64,000 nt of DNA from Moniliophthora roreri (taxonomy: Eukaryota > Basidiomycota > Agaricomycetes > Agaricales > Marasmiaceae): assembly GCA_001466705.2 (NCBI GenBank), contig LATX02000078.1, positions 1,164,606 through 1,228,605 on the forward strand, written 5' to 3'. Shown here piece after piece: positions 35,786 through 46,749 of this stretch. The number at the start of each line of letters is the position of its first letter. Positions within the stretch are counted from its first letter, which is position 1. The notes beneath the pieces are model-generated. The model made no database searches and was not told the DNA's origin. It saw only the letters and a program-made list of their open reading frames with translations. A program made the position numbers and the translations under genes.

Positions 35786-37226
35786 TCATTCCCCCCTTTT
35801 CTTGAACATGTCGTTCTCTAGCTGTACCAGAAAGTTGTCTGCTTCGTGAAGGGCCCGTCCTTTGCCGTTCACGTTATGTATAGTCTCCTTCGATGAGGAA
35901 GATGCTGCCTCGAGAACCACGAAAGGATCGTTAGCTCGAGCAACGAGCACGGCAGCTGTTTGGGGATCATCCGTCTTTTGTTTAGCTTTCGATACGTCAT
36001 CTTCCTCGGAAGATACCTTCTTCCGCTTTGCTTCAACCATCTTCCTTCTTTCCTCTATTTCTCTTTTACGCTTTTCCATTGCCCTACTTTGCGTAGTGCC
36101 ACTGTTCTCCACCATTCCTTCGACTTCCCCAGGTCTCACATCCACAGCCCCACTCTTTTCACGGGCTTGTTCAGTCTCCGTCCGAGATGCCCTCAGTGCT
36201 TCCTGCTGGGCTCGCCTCGTCTCCTCATCCCGAGAAAAATTATACGAAGCCGCTCCTCTATCACGGACTTCGTTATTGGGATTGTAATGGACGTTCATCG
36301 GATTATTTTCTTCGGAAAACTCCCTCTCTATGCGAGCTCGTCGGTCGTCATCGGGTGTGTAACTGACCCAGTGATTGACCGGGTTCCCTGAAAAAACCAA
36401 GATAAGATCGAGTGAGAATTTTGAGAAAGCATCGGCCTACTCACGAATCACGTCGTCTCTGAGAATGTACTCGAATCAGTTGCAGGGATTGACATGTAGA
36501 TGGAGTGACGTACTCATCATTATTCTCGTTACTCATCTTTGCACGGATCTCGGGCAAGTACTCTAGAGGAATCTCGGACCTAGGAGCTGTGCGTGTGCGA
36601 CCGTGCTCGTCCTCATACTCGATGATTTCGTCCTAGAAGACATTGATTTAGATCACATTTAAAAGTAACGAAATTTACAGACCGCCTCGTCTATTAGTGC
36701 AGGAACAGTCGTTGACTCATCCACATCGTCGCTGTCTGATTCCCATCTGCTGTCGATACCCTTTGACTCGAACTGTTCAAAAGAAACTTAATGTGATGCG
36801 TAATATCTGATGAAGGAAGACATACATCTACTAGCAGAACATCATACTGAGCTTCACTTAGGCCGCCCGACTTCCCTTTCTTCAACTTGTCGTATATTCT
36901 TGATTTGCGTTCCAGAGCGGTACGTGGAGACTCGAGGTTGGGTTTACTGATTGCCTCTAGCTCCACGTCTCGCGCAGCCCGACCTTTCACCCCTTTATTT
37001 TGGCGAGACCATATTGTAGGTTTCTGAGTAATGTCGAACATCAGTGATACGTGCGTCAAGAAATACACAAAAAACGCACCTTGTCAGGACGAGGAACTCC
37101 TCCAATAATTGCCGTGCTCTTCCCTGCTGCTTTATTCCTTTGGATCTCTTCCTCTTTCCTGGATAACTCTGCCTTCAGATCAAAGAACGAGGAGGCACTG
37201 ATTCCTTTTCCCTTGGACCTGGACAT
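35786..37226 (-). CDS. CCDC174-like coiled-coil protein
   Basis: Homologue of CCDC174, a nuclear protein linked to the spliceosome and exon-junction complex in animals. The first exon (37226-37080) starts MSRSKGKGISASSFFDLKAELSRK, here cut to SASSFFDLKAEL as the conserved core, then GVPRPDK. The next gives KPTIWSRQNKGV, LERKSRIYDKLKKGK and LSEAQYDVLLVD. A later exon has SRWESDSDDVDES, then DEIIEYEDEHGRTRTAPRSE, matching the EYxDEFGRxR signature of the family. The last (to 35786) holds NPVNHWVSYTPDDDRRARIE, a long charged coiled coil (RRAQQEALRASRTETEQ, MEKRKREIEERRKMVEAKRKK) and an acidic end. Four or five introns of 50-60 bases are inferred. No break seen. Confidence 0.82.
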
Positions 37227-37429
37227 TGTTCGTGGAGGGTCGTCGACTTTCCAATGAAAGGTACTGGTGGCAGTGCTCAGTACATATCAGCGGAGTACTC
37301 AGTACGGACGCATCTTATCAGCGCCAAACGTGACTGAACGCAACATTTATGGAAATCAACTTTGATCAATTTTTACAATTCATGCCTACATAGTTACAAC
37401 GCCGAGACGCTACAAAAGATCACTGCCAA

Positions 37430-39084
37430 GGGTCAAAAATCACTTTCCCGGTCCTTCCTTGGTCAAACTCCTTATACATCTCCACCGCGTCGTCGATTTT
37501 AACGACCCGTTCTATCAAGCTCGTCGATGATCCCATTTCGCCGAAAACGTCTTGCCTTTTGACTATTATGCGTTATGAACAAGCATGTAAATGGAACTTT
37601 GGATCACAGAAACCTACCAAGTAGTTCGAACGCCATAGGAAACATTGCTCTCGCAGGGCATCGGCCAAAGTCAAATGAGACGTTTTTATCGTAGAGATTT
37701 CCTCCCGTGAAGGGGACCTGCGGTGCACCATGCACACCGACAGATGATATGACGCCAAATGGCTGTACGAGTTCATAAGATAGTTTGAGTGCGCCGGGAT
37801 TTCCAACAACCTGCCATACGGAAGACTGTCAATTACGTACTTTCATGGAACTGAGTCCCAACTCACTTCGAGAACAGCCGTACAGCCAGTGCCAGTCGTC
37901 CATTCCTTGACCGTATATTTTGCGTCGTCAATGGATTGCACAACGAATTCGTTGCGCCCTTTATCCTGGGTGATCAGAGAGTAGATCATTTTGGCCTTTT
38001 CTCTTCTGGACTCCAGCGGATCAATGGCCACAATGCGATACGGCACTGATACTTCGGAAAGTTGATCGAGCAAAGCGACGCATGCACAGATACCAACGGG
38101 ACCAAGGCCAATCACAGCAAAAGTCAGAGCTCTGTCGCTCATGGTGAGTGCTCCAGAGGCATCTCCTGGTCGAGGAGGCCATGAAATGCCTCTTAAGAAA
38201 GGGGATAACTTGGGATGATTCAAAGCTTGGACAGCTGCAAATAAGCCTGTTGGGAGAACGTCACCAAGAAGCAACAACGAAGTGTCGGATATTGCGTCAA
38301 GCTTTTCAGCGACGCTTTGATCGGGCAGCAGGCTCGCCCAGGACTGAGGATCACTTAGGTTGTAGAGTGTTCCGCCTGCAATGGGAACTCGAACATACTG
38401 AGCTTGTGCTCCGTCGAGGATGGGACAGCCAAAAAGTGCACCTTTGGGACACCTGCAAGTGAACCCTAGGCGGCAGTACCTGTCAAAGCTTGCGTTAGCG
38501 GGTTAGTCGGACTTTCTTTACTTCTTTAGTTACCGGCACTCTCCACAGCTGGTTGTAAAGGGAGACACGACTTTGTCGCCAACTTTCAGTGTTGAATATA
38601 GGTCTGGTCGTCCTTTGGGACCTGGCCCGAAACTGGGACCGAGCCTTACGACCTCTCCAATGAACTCGTGCCCACATATGTGCCTAATCTAAAGTTGATC
38701 CAGTGGCCTAATAAGTAGTTGACGTGTCGCTCACGGAGCAAGATCCTCTCCCTCATGCCCTCGATAAGTGTGAAGGTCACTGCCTGAAATGTGAAAAAAT
38801 GAGTTTCATGAGCAAGGTGAATTCTTCGGAGCGTACCGCATAACCCTGCAAACTGTACACGAACCGTGTCTGAACCAATATTTTCACAGCATTGGAGCTT
38901 GGAACACACCTTGACTTTGACTATAACATCGTCCGGCTCTTGGATTCTGCAATGACATCTCAAGTTCTTAGGCTTAGAAGTTAATGTGATCTTGGACGCA
39001 CTCTGGGATAGGCACAGTCTCGACGCGAATGTTGTACTTCGGAGGGTACCACCTCACGGCTTTCTGTGTCGAGGGCAGAGACAT
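37430..39084 (-). CDS. Zinc-dependent medium-chain alcohol dehydrogenase
   Basis: NAD(P)-dependent Zn alcohol dehydrogenase (GroES-like fold plus Rossmann fold). The first exon starts at 39084 (MSLPSTQKAVRWYPP, then VETVPIPE) and joins IQEPDDVIVKVKV. The catalytic zinc site is GLCGSDLHTYRGHE and CGHEFIGEVV. The structural-zinc lobe is Cys-rich (TSCGEC, YCRLGFTCRCPKG, then GCP). The cofactor fold shows VIGLGPVGICACVALL and then IDPLESRREKA. The chain ends in VKIDDAVEMYKEFDQGRTGKVIFDPWQ, cut here to its tail GRTGKVIFDPW. Formaldehyde, sorbitol or aliphatic alcohols are all possible substrates. The sequence alone does not decide. It lies 346 bases from the M3 peptidase start if that start is the ATG at 39430. 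Confidence 0.85.
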
Positions 39085-39260
39085 CGATATGGAGGCAAAG
39101 ATAGAGGTCCCAGTCACTCACCCGCTTCGAGAGAAAAGAAAACTTCAAGGCCGGAAGTTTTTCCCCCAGTGAGCCTGATAAGATAACGAAACCACTCAAC
39201 AATGCCGAGAGACGAAGCGAGTTGGCCGATTTTCTGCGTTCTTCCTCCAACCATTCGGGC

Positions 39261-42200
39261 ATGTCCCTTCGACAAACATGGCGTCAACTTCCACATAGAA
39301 AGGCCTGGGGATGGAGTAGTGCTTTTGCTGTTGGGTTGGCTGCTGTGGCTCTCAGATCATCGATAAACACCACAACCCCTGGAGATTTCCGAAATGGAAC
39401 CACGATGCTCATGCGGGGAATAAGGGTACTTCATTCCCGACCACCATTATCATTCCTCTCCCAATCTCCTTTTAAAATGTCCGTCAAGCCACCTCAAGCT
39501 CCGCCGTCTTGGAATCATTCTCCAGAAGAAATAGCCAAAATTACCGAACAGCTCATCAAGGAAAATCGCGCAGTTCAGGATAAGATCGGGTCTCTACCGG
39601 AGAAGGAGTGCAATTTTCAGTCGGTGAGTGTAATTCAATCTTAATGATGGAAAATACTCACGTCTTACAGGTCTTCGTAAGTACGCTCAGTCTCTCAGGC
39701 GTGCATAAACTCAACTTCTCGTCAGGCTGCCCTGCAAGAGGCAGACACCTACTTCGAATCTATTTCCGAACCTCTTTCCTTTTACCAGAACGTTTCTCCA
39801 TCCAAAGAGCTTCGAGACGCGTCTAATGAGGCTGAATCCAAAGTTCGGGACTTCGGTGTTGAAAGCTCCATGCGTTTGGATGTCTTCCGAGCCAAAGTCG
39901 CGGCAGAGAAGAACCTGAAGGAATCTGGGGAGTGGGAGAAGCTATCGCCAGAGGAGCAACGTTTGGTCGAAAAGATGGTGCGTCCCTAGTTGGATGGATA
40001 CCTGCCCATATTCCGATATACTCACAGATCTTGGACGGAACCCGCGCTGGTCTGGCTGTCCCCGAGAAAGAAAGAGAGGAGCTTACAAAGCTGAAGAAGG
40101 AGCTGTCTCAGGTCTGCTTGGAATTCATGGTAAGTCGAACCTTGGCTTAACTCAACAATTTCTAAACCAAGTAACCTCGCCAGAAAAACTTCAACGAGGA
40201 AAACGTAAGCGAATGGGCCTTACATTTAAGCAGCAGCTAAGGTAGTGGTGTTAGGCGTCGATCAGCTTTACTGCTCAAGAGCTCGAGGGCGTACCGCAAG
40301 ATGTCATCTCAGGGTATACGAAGCAGACCGAAGGCGAAACAGAGGTCTACGACGTGACTTACAAGACACCAGACATTTTCCCCGTCGTGAGTAATTCGTA
40401 GCCTGCGTTCTGATTTTCCCTCATGATTCCTCCAGTTCAAATTTGCCAAAAACCCTGAAACACGTCGACGAGCATTTGAAGGACATGAATCCCGTCTTAA
40501 CGTCAATGTTCCTCTCCTCGATAAAGCTTTAGAACTTCGACGCAAGATTGCCAGCCTTCTCGGTTATAAGACCTGGTTCGTTACGCTGGCGGTCAGTGTA
40601 TGTTTTGCTGAACATTTGTAGGGCCGACTACATTACTGAGGACAAGATGATTAAAAACGCAGCGAGCGTTAATGACGTGAGTCGGCTCAATCAACTTGCT
40701 CGTATATGTTGATCAGGAATACTTGTGTAGTTCTTGGATGGTCTCGAGAGCAAGCTTCGTCCTGTTGGTGTCAAGGACATGGAAACCCTTCTGGCCTTGA
40801 AGAAGAAGGAACACGAGGAGCTTGGACTACCCTTCGACGGCCAATTTTATGTTTGGGACTATCGATACTACGACCGCAAGTACATCGAGTCCTCGCTTGA
40901 TCTTGATGATATGCTCGTGAAGGAATACTTCCCTGTGTTGCAAGTTGTACCCACCATCCTCGAAATCTATCAACATTTGCTCGGGGTCCGCTTCGAGGAG
41001 ATCAAGAATGGTTCAACATGGCATCCTGGTACGAATCTATCCTCCACTATGTGCCACGCTCAATGTGATCTCACTGTCATACGTCGTTACCAGACGTCCA
41101 GCAATTTGCTGTCTGGGAGAAGGATGCTAAGGACGAGTCCGGATTCGTTGGATACTGCTACCTTGATTTATATCCTCGCGCTTCAAAGTATTCTCACGCT
41201 GCTGTGTGGCCCCTCCTCGCAGGATATGAGAAGAAGGATGGCAAACGCAGTTACCCTATTGCTGCGATGGTTGCTAATCTTGCCAAGCCCACGCCTGACA
41301 AACCAGCTTTGATGAGACATGATGATGTGGGCACCTCGCTTCACTCGTTCGAGCTACGCTGACGCTTCTAGGGCCGCAGGTAGTCACATTTTTCCATGAG
41401 ATGGGACACGTTTTCCATGGCTTGTTGAGTCGTACCGAGTTCTCTAGGTTTCACGGCACTAGGTCAACCAATGCATGCTTTTGCCAAACTAGAGCTTTCT
41501 CTGATATCTGATTTGCACAGTGTCGCCCGTGATTTCGTGGAAGCACCCTCGCAAATGTTGGAGAACTGGTGCGAGAAACAAAAGTCACTCACTCATCGAC
41601 GATGAACACTAATAACAGTGCGTAGGTGCTGGGAACCCAGAGTATTGGAGAAGATGTCCAGCCACTATGAAACCAAGAGACCCCTGTCTGCTGAGCTAAT
41701 CGACAAGCTCATCAAGAGGTACGTCCATCCGTGTTCGGCGTCTAGTTGATGTTCAGAGTTATCTGCAGCCGCTATGTCAACGTTGGGCTCTTCTACCTTC
41801 GGCAAATATTTTTTGCCAAGTTTGACATCAAAGTCCACACCGACCAAGGTACGTTTGACGGAATTTTCTGAAAGATAGCCCTTCGACAAATAAGAACAGA
41901 ACCGACCGATTACACCAACCTCTGGACATCGATGCGGGAGTCTATTTCCCTAGTCAAGTCCGGAAAGCCTTGTCCTGGCCAAGGTGAGTAACTTGAGCTT
42001 CGGGGACATTATACGTTGACACATTGCTTCATAGGAACTTTTGGTCACATTACTGGAGGTTATGACGCTGGTTACTATGGGTAATCTAAACAATAGGTTC
42101 CGCCAGAACACGGGCTAACACTTGTATCAGATATACCTATTCTCTTGTTTTCGCAGCGGATATGTATGGTGAGTGAACAAGACGCTATTTACTCCGTCCT

Positions 42201-42453
42201 ATTCCTGAACATTCTTCTAGCCACCGTATTCAAAGCCGATCCGCTTGACCCCGCTCGTGGTCAGCGATACCGAGAGAAGATTCTGAGACCTGGTGGTAGC
42301 CGTGAGGAGTTAGATTCGCTCAAGGTCCGTCCATTGCATGAAACGACGGGCGTATATACTAACATCTTTCCAGGACTTCCTCGGTAGAGAACCTGATAGT
42401 GATGCTTTCATCAAGGAGATCTTTGGAGGGAAAGTCCCATCTGCGAAGATCTG
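39261..42453 (+). CDS. PRD1: M3 family metallopeptidase (thimet oligopeptidase / saccharolysin)
   Basis: Zinc oligopeptidase that degrades short peptides in the cytosol and the mitochondrial intermembrane space. About sixteen exons join in frame. Conserved blocks: YQNVSPSKELRDASNEAESKVRDF, cut to SPSKELRDASNEAE; ERLVEKM-type helix; LDGTRAGLAVPEKER; PDIFPV; LGYKTWADYITEDKM; GYCYLDLYPR; RHDDVVTFFHEMGH, with the HExxH zinc site, then VFHGLLSRTEFSRFHGT. Downstream come DFVEAPSQMLENWCWEP and GYYGYTYSLVFAADM. The N-terminal 70 residues before MSVKPPQAPPSW are rich in Arg/Ser with a hydrophobic stretch (MSLRQTWRQLPHRKAW...), as in a mitochondrial leader. An alternative cytosolic start is at about 39478. 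A 6-base exon (39671-39676) supplies VF. Confidence 0.88.
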
Positions 42454-42658
42454 AGGCGCGTAGTGCTACTTCCTTGAAAGAACCTGTATTTGTACTATGC
42501 TGGGGCAACGCTTCAGTACTCCCAACTTACATTCTTTTAGACACCCCCGCACTGAGAGTAGCAATGACCATAAAGAGCTGAGAGAATAGATAGTTGCATA
42601 AATACACAGCGCCTCATTTACGGGCTATTACAGAGACGTGAGTAGCTATTGTAGAGAT

Positions 42659-43394
42659 TTACAAGCTGTTGGGATCAAAAGTTTCTCCGCAGTTGATCTC
42701 CTTCGAATCGTATTCAACGTCATCCGTTGGCTGAGACGACACAATGTCGTTCTGGTACCAGATGTAGTGATAATCGTTCTTTCCCGGCTCTCCGGTGGGA
42801 TCCCCATAGTTGAGCCTGATTCTTCCTTGGGACTCTTTATGGTTCACGCCAGCGACAACAACACGCTGCTTGCCCTTCGGGATCGTGACTGTGATCAGCT
42901 GTCGCTCTGTCTTAGAAGAGCTCTCTTCCCAACCACCTTCACCTCCAATCTTGATTCCGAAAAGATTAATCTCCGCCTTGTTGGTGTGCGTCCAAGTCTC
43001 GGTGGTGGTACGTTCACCTCCGACCTGGGTTGAGAGATCCGGTGCGTTCGGATCGTCGCAGTTTGCGACGGGATCTCCGAGTCTGAACCACCTACGGCGG
43101 TCTGGAAGGTCACTCTACAGAAGGAATGTTTAGTGGAAACTGTGGGTTGATGGCGCTTCAGCCTACCTGCTTCTCAAAGGTACACGCTGTTTTCACCATC
43201 GTCAGCACCGTGTCGGTTGCGTACAGTACATGAGATTCAAACTCACCATCTGCGTCTCCGATGGGACGGCCAGGGCAGTGGTCCAAATTCGTAGGATCAG
43301 GTCGATCCACGTTCTTGCGAGCCTCCAGAGTAGAAGGCGCTGCAGAAGCGACAGTTATGACAGCGGCGAGAGCTACGAATGAAGTGCAGCGCAT
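42659..43394 (-). CDS. Small secreted protein, paralogue A of a divergent pair
   Basis: Unknown function. Signal peptide (MRCTSFVALAAVITVASA), then RKNVDRPDP and NLDHCPG. An intron of about 58 bases splits the DAD/ACTFEKQ junction, and another of about 54 bases follows. The second half carries GERTTTETWTHTNKAEINLFGI, shown here by its core TTTETWTHTNKAE, then RQLITVTIPKGKQRVVVAGV, then GRIRLNYGDPTGEPGKNDYHYIWYQND. Total about 200 residues. Alternating Thr/Ser strands followed by a PKGK-type turn recall the membrane-inserting region of aerolysin/ETX-MTX2 folds. That is only a faint pattern and no toxin claim is made. It is a homologue of the gene at 44728-45416, which is divergently transcribed. 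The plus copy lacks the first intron. Confidence 0.78.
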
Positions 43395-44727
43395 TGCGAG
43401 AAAATGAGGCTCGGTTGAAGTGGTAAGAACTTGAAGTACAAGGTTTGTTGGTGAAGACGAGGTACGATTTAGTGAAGCTTTTATAGGCTAAAAGTGCGCC
43501 TCCGAAGAGAACTGAAAGCTTATGAGTGACGTATATCAGCATCTGGATGAGACGCGAAACTCGTCGTCTTAATTGAAGTCTCCACAATGCAGAGGAACGC
43601 AAGTGGTGCAGCGTAAGGAAGACCGGTCATTTCGCCAGGGTTGCGATTAAGGCAGTACATATGGCGTCAAGGACTCTTACCAACAGTCTCGATATGCACC
43701 ACTTTGATCATTGATGTGTGGAAATCGGGTTTCCATTGCCGTCGAGTAGATGTTGACTGAACTTCATTGGAGGGCCTGTTCAAGACATTTCAATGAATCT
43801 GAATAAATCCTTCCTAAAGTTTGGAGCCAAGCTAGCAAGAGTCTCGTTAGTAGTCTAGGCTAAAGTACGAGTCCAAAAACCGTTCCAGAGCAGTGGTTGC
43901 AGAGTGTTGCTTCAACAACCCGTCAAATCTACAGTGGGTTTCGCGGGTCGCTGTGCACTTGCTACGGGTGTCCGCATCATGGAGTGCTCCTCCTGGCACA
44001 TGGATCGTCTATACCAATGAAAAGGCATCAGTCAATTCTATGCTGTTGAGGTGAAGTTGAGAGTTGGGGATCGCGTACTGTAGATTAGCCTGAAACACCG
44101 CCCATCTTACATCAATAGAGCGACTCCAAATTATCCTCCTTATGGAGCGAATGGGATTAAGAATCAGAACGAGATGGTGAAACTCTGAAACTTGAAGGGG
44201 GGAGGAAGAAGTCGTCGGCAAACGCCGGCCGGACGATGCATAGGTGGGAGCGGTCACATCAAATGCTTTCCGACTCAGAGAACCATGCATAACCGCCGAA
44301 GTTCGTTTTACAATACTCTACTGACAATATCCTCCCTTTCGGGCCGGCAGGTTTCATCCGCGAAACATCAAAACTTCAAGTTGATGCTGCACCCTAGGCG
44401 GCTGCCATAATCTTGAATTAGCCGACTCTATCCAGTCCACACAATACATCGTAAGTTAGAAAGACATCAAGGTGGAGACCCTGGCGTCATTCATGAATGT
44501 CCCTTCTCACAGTTTGCACCACTTCGTTAGGTGAACACTGCCTTACCTCCGACTCGACTGATGGAAGTTGAAGTTTCAGGGTGTGGATTGATTACGCTGA
44601 CGGTATACAGTTGAAGTGGGGTGTCCCAAAGGTATAAGAGCTTTTCTGTCAAAGCTGGCTACCCTCAGCAAAGTCCTCTTGCGTACCAAGTGCTTCTTAT
44701 CGACCTATCCTCATCTTCCAAGCCGAC
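43395..44727. promoter_or_regulatory. Shared 1.3 kb upstream region of the two secreted paralogues
   Basis: Divergent intergenic region between the two homologous secreted-protein genes. No third gene is recognisable in it. Short open frames (for example 44009-44290 minus) lack family-like sequence. The length and symmetry suggest both promoters lie here. No clear operator or repeat was found by eye. Confidence 0.45.
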
Positions 44728-45416
44728 ATGCGCTGCACATCTCTTCTGACCGCTCTCGCTCTGGTCTCCGCTGCTTCTGCAGCCTCGCGGTACGACAAGC
44801 GCAAAAACGTCGACCGCCCAAATCCAAGCAGCCTTGACCACTGTCCAGGTCACTCTATCAACGACGCAGACGCCTGTACCTTTGAATCACAGTCCCAGGG
44901 AGAGGACGTTCGCCTCGATCACATCGTAGGCTCCCCTGTCGACAACTGCAAAGGAGGCACAACCGACCTCAAGACCACCATCGGTGGTGACACCAGTGTT
45001 GCCCAGACGTGGAAGTACGGGGTCAGCGTCGGGTTTTCTGCCGACGGAGGGGAGGAGCTACCTGTTGGTGTCTCTTTCGAGAACTCGGATACCTGGAGTA
45101 ACACAGAGGCAAAGACGTTCCGTCAGAACATTGATATCACAATTCAACCTGGGAAGAAGGTAAGACAATACATGCTCTAGTTGGATTCCTTATCATGTTG
45201 ATTAAACCTCCTTGACCATTGTAGGCAGCGCTCGTTGCCAAGGTACTTCATCACACATTTTTGGGCAGAATTCGTATCAACTATGGAGATCCTACTGGCG
45301 AGGCAGGCAAGAACGACTACCACTACATCTGGTATAACAACGGTGTTGGGAGTATTCAGCCGACGGACGATGTCATTTACGACCAGAAAATTGTCAACTG
45401 CGACGAGGATATTTGA
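44728..45416 (+). CDS. Small secreted protein, paralogue B of a divergent pair
   Basis: Two exons (44728-45159, 45225-45416) with a 65-base intron give 207 residues. Signal peptide MRCTSLLTALALVSAASA, then KRKNVDRPNPSSLDHCPGHS, then DADACTFESQ. The central region TTIGGDTSVAQTWKYGVSVGF, shown by its core SVAQTWKYGVSV, leads to NSDTWSNTEAKTFRQNIDI and TIQPGKKAALVAKV, then GRIRINYGDPTGEAGKNDYHYIWY. Few Cys (three in the mature part). Identity to paralogue A is highest at the N-terminus and in the last 50 residues. Function is unknown. The beta-rich, Thr/Ser-alternating centre ending in QPGKK vaguely resembles ETX/MTX2-like pore-forming folds, so structure prediction would be informative. Apparently intact. 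Confidence 0.8.
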
Positions 45417-45700
45417 ATATTGGCTCATACCAGTAATCAGCACGTATTTAAAGTGTTATTTATTGAGACTGCTACCTGTTACCAGGCTTTAGCAATGAGC
45501 GCTTGCTGAATGGGCTCGGCTCCGAATTCGCAGCATGGGCATAAGTACCGATCTGGTAGTTTCTCTGCCGACTCCGGAAAAAACTATTTTTCTTGATCAT
45601 GATCAGAATCCCGATGATCAGGAACGAGATTTGCGAGATCTAATGAGACCAATAAATCAAAGTGCGTCGCTGGCATTGAATCGCTACATTGATCATATTT

Positions 45701-46688
45701 TTATTCAGTTCGTGGTCGTTTTGGGCTCGTCCCGTTCGCGTTACTGTTTTCACCTCCATGACCATCGCCAGGATCGTGCTCTCTTCTCGCTCCAGTGGCC
45801 GCAGTCCGACTCCCTTCTTCTTGACTCATTGCATAACCACCGACGAGACCCTGAAAAACGGCTTCACCGACCAGACGTCGCAATTCGTCCTCGATCCGGT
45901 CCTGCGGTATACCTTGCTCCACCAGCTGCTGAAGCGATGAAAGAAGATTGGTAGTTAGTTGCTCCGAAGCAACGTTTTGGGCGTATTGTGATTGACTAAT
46001 GTTTTGCGTAGCATTCTGTGGGTTGTTGTCGGGCGCTACATGCGAAGGGTGCGATTCCAGGAAGGCTGACACTTGGGGAAAGTCTTCAGATAAATGGCTT
46101 ATTGGCTATGGATGTAGTTGTAAGGTAATGTCACAGAGATCAACCCGGCTGAGCGCACCGATACGCCCTCGCTGTTAACTCTGTCTATAATGGCTCCATG
46201 ATCAACTAGAAATTGCGCCGTTTCGACGTTCTCAACTGTGTAGAGAGGGGTATCGCCATCCGAATCAGTTATGTTGACGTCGCCGCCTAGGCTCGTGAAT
46301 ATCAATACGAGACGCCTTGTGTGATGAACTGAATGACACACCCTTTGAAATCAGATATTCCAGTACGTGTATATGTCCGTATGAAGCTGCGGCATGCCTA
46401 GTAGAAAGGAACGATCGATGGCTGCCCGCGCACGTAGAGATGCTTCATACATAGATGTATAAGTGAATGGATCTGGAGCGTTTGGGTTGATTGCTGTGTG
46501 CTTCTAGTATTATTTCGGACTCTTATGGTTGGCGTGAAAAAAAGTTGAAGACTTGCATTGCTGCTCTACAAGATCCTGTAAAGATTGAGTCAGCCAACGC
46601 CGGTGACGAATAACAAGGAAAAAAGTAGAACTTTGACGCGTTGAAGGTCGCCGTCTCCAGCAGCGACCCAAATATTCTTGTTTGCCAT
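45701..46688 (-). CDS. Ankyrin-repeat protein
   Basis: Small soluble protein with two to three ankyrin repeats. The first exon starts at 46688 (MANKNIWVAAGDGDLQRVK). A middle exon gives PNAPDPFTYTSMYEA, then HAAASYGHIHVLEYLISKG, a canonical ankyrin helix pair. The next has GGDVNITDSDGDTPLYTVENVETAQFLVDHGA, core DVNITDSDGDTPLY. The last exon (to 45701) is Gln/Asn-rich (NPQNATQNISQSQYAQN) and then helical (LSSLQQLVEQGIPQDRIEDELRRLV), with a basic tail SPKRPRTE that could be a nuclear signal. Introns of 50-65 bases are inferred. It is divergent from the PAS/GATA gene, with only 61 bases between the two start codons. Confidence 0.82.
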
Positions 46689-46749
46689 GATGATGGTCAG
46701 AAGGAAAGCTGCTTTTCGTAGTTTTCTGTTACGTGACTTGTCTTCCGCC

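Noticed and set aside
32637..39084. P450 plus alcohol dehydrogenase as a secondary-metabolite cluster
   Set aside because: A CCDC174-like housekeeping gene lies between them and no synthase, transporter or regulator is present.
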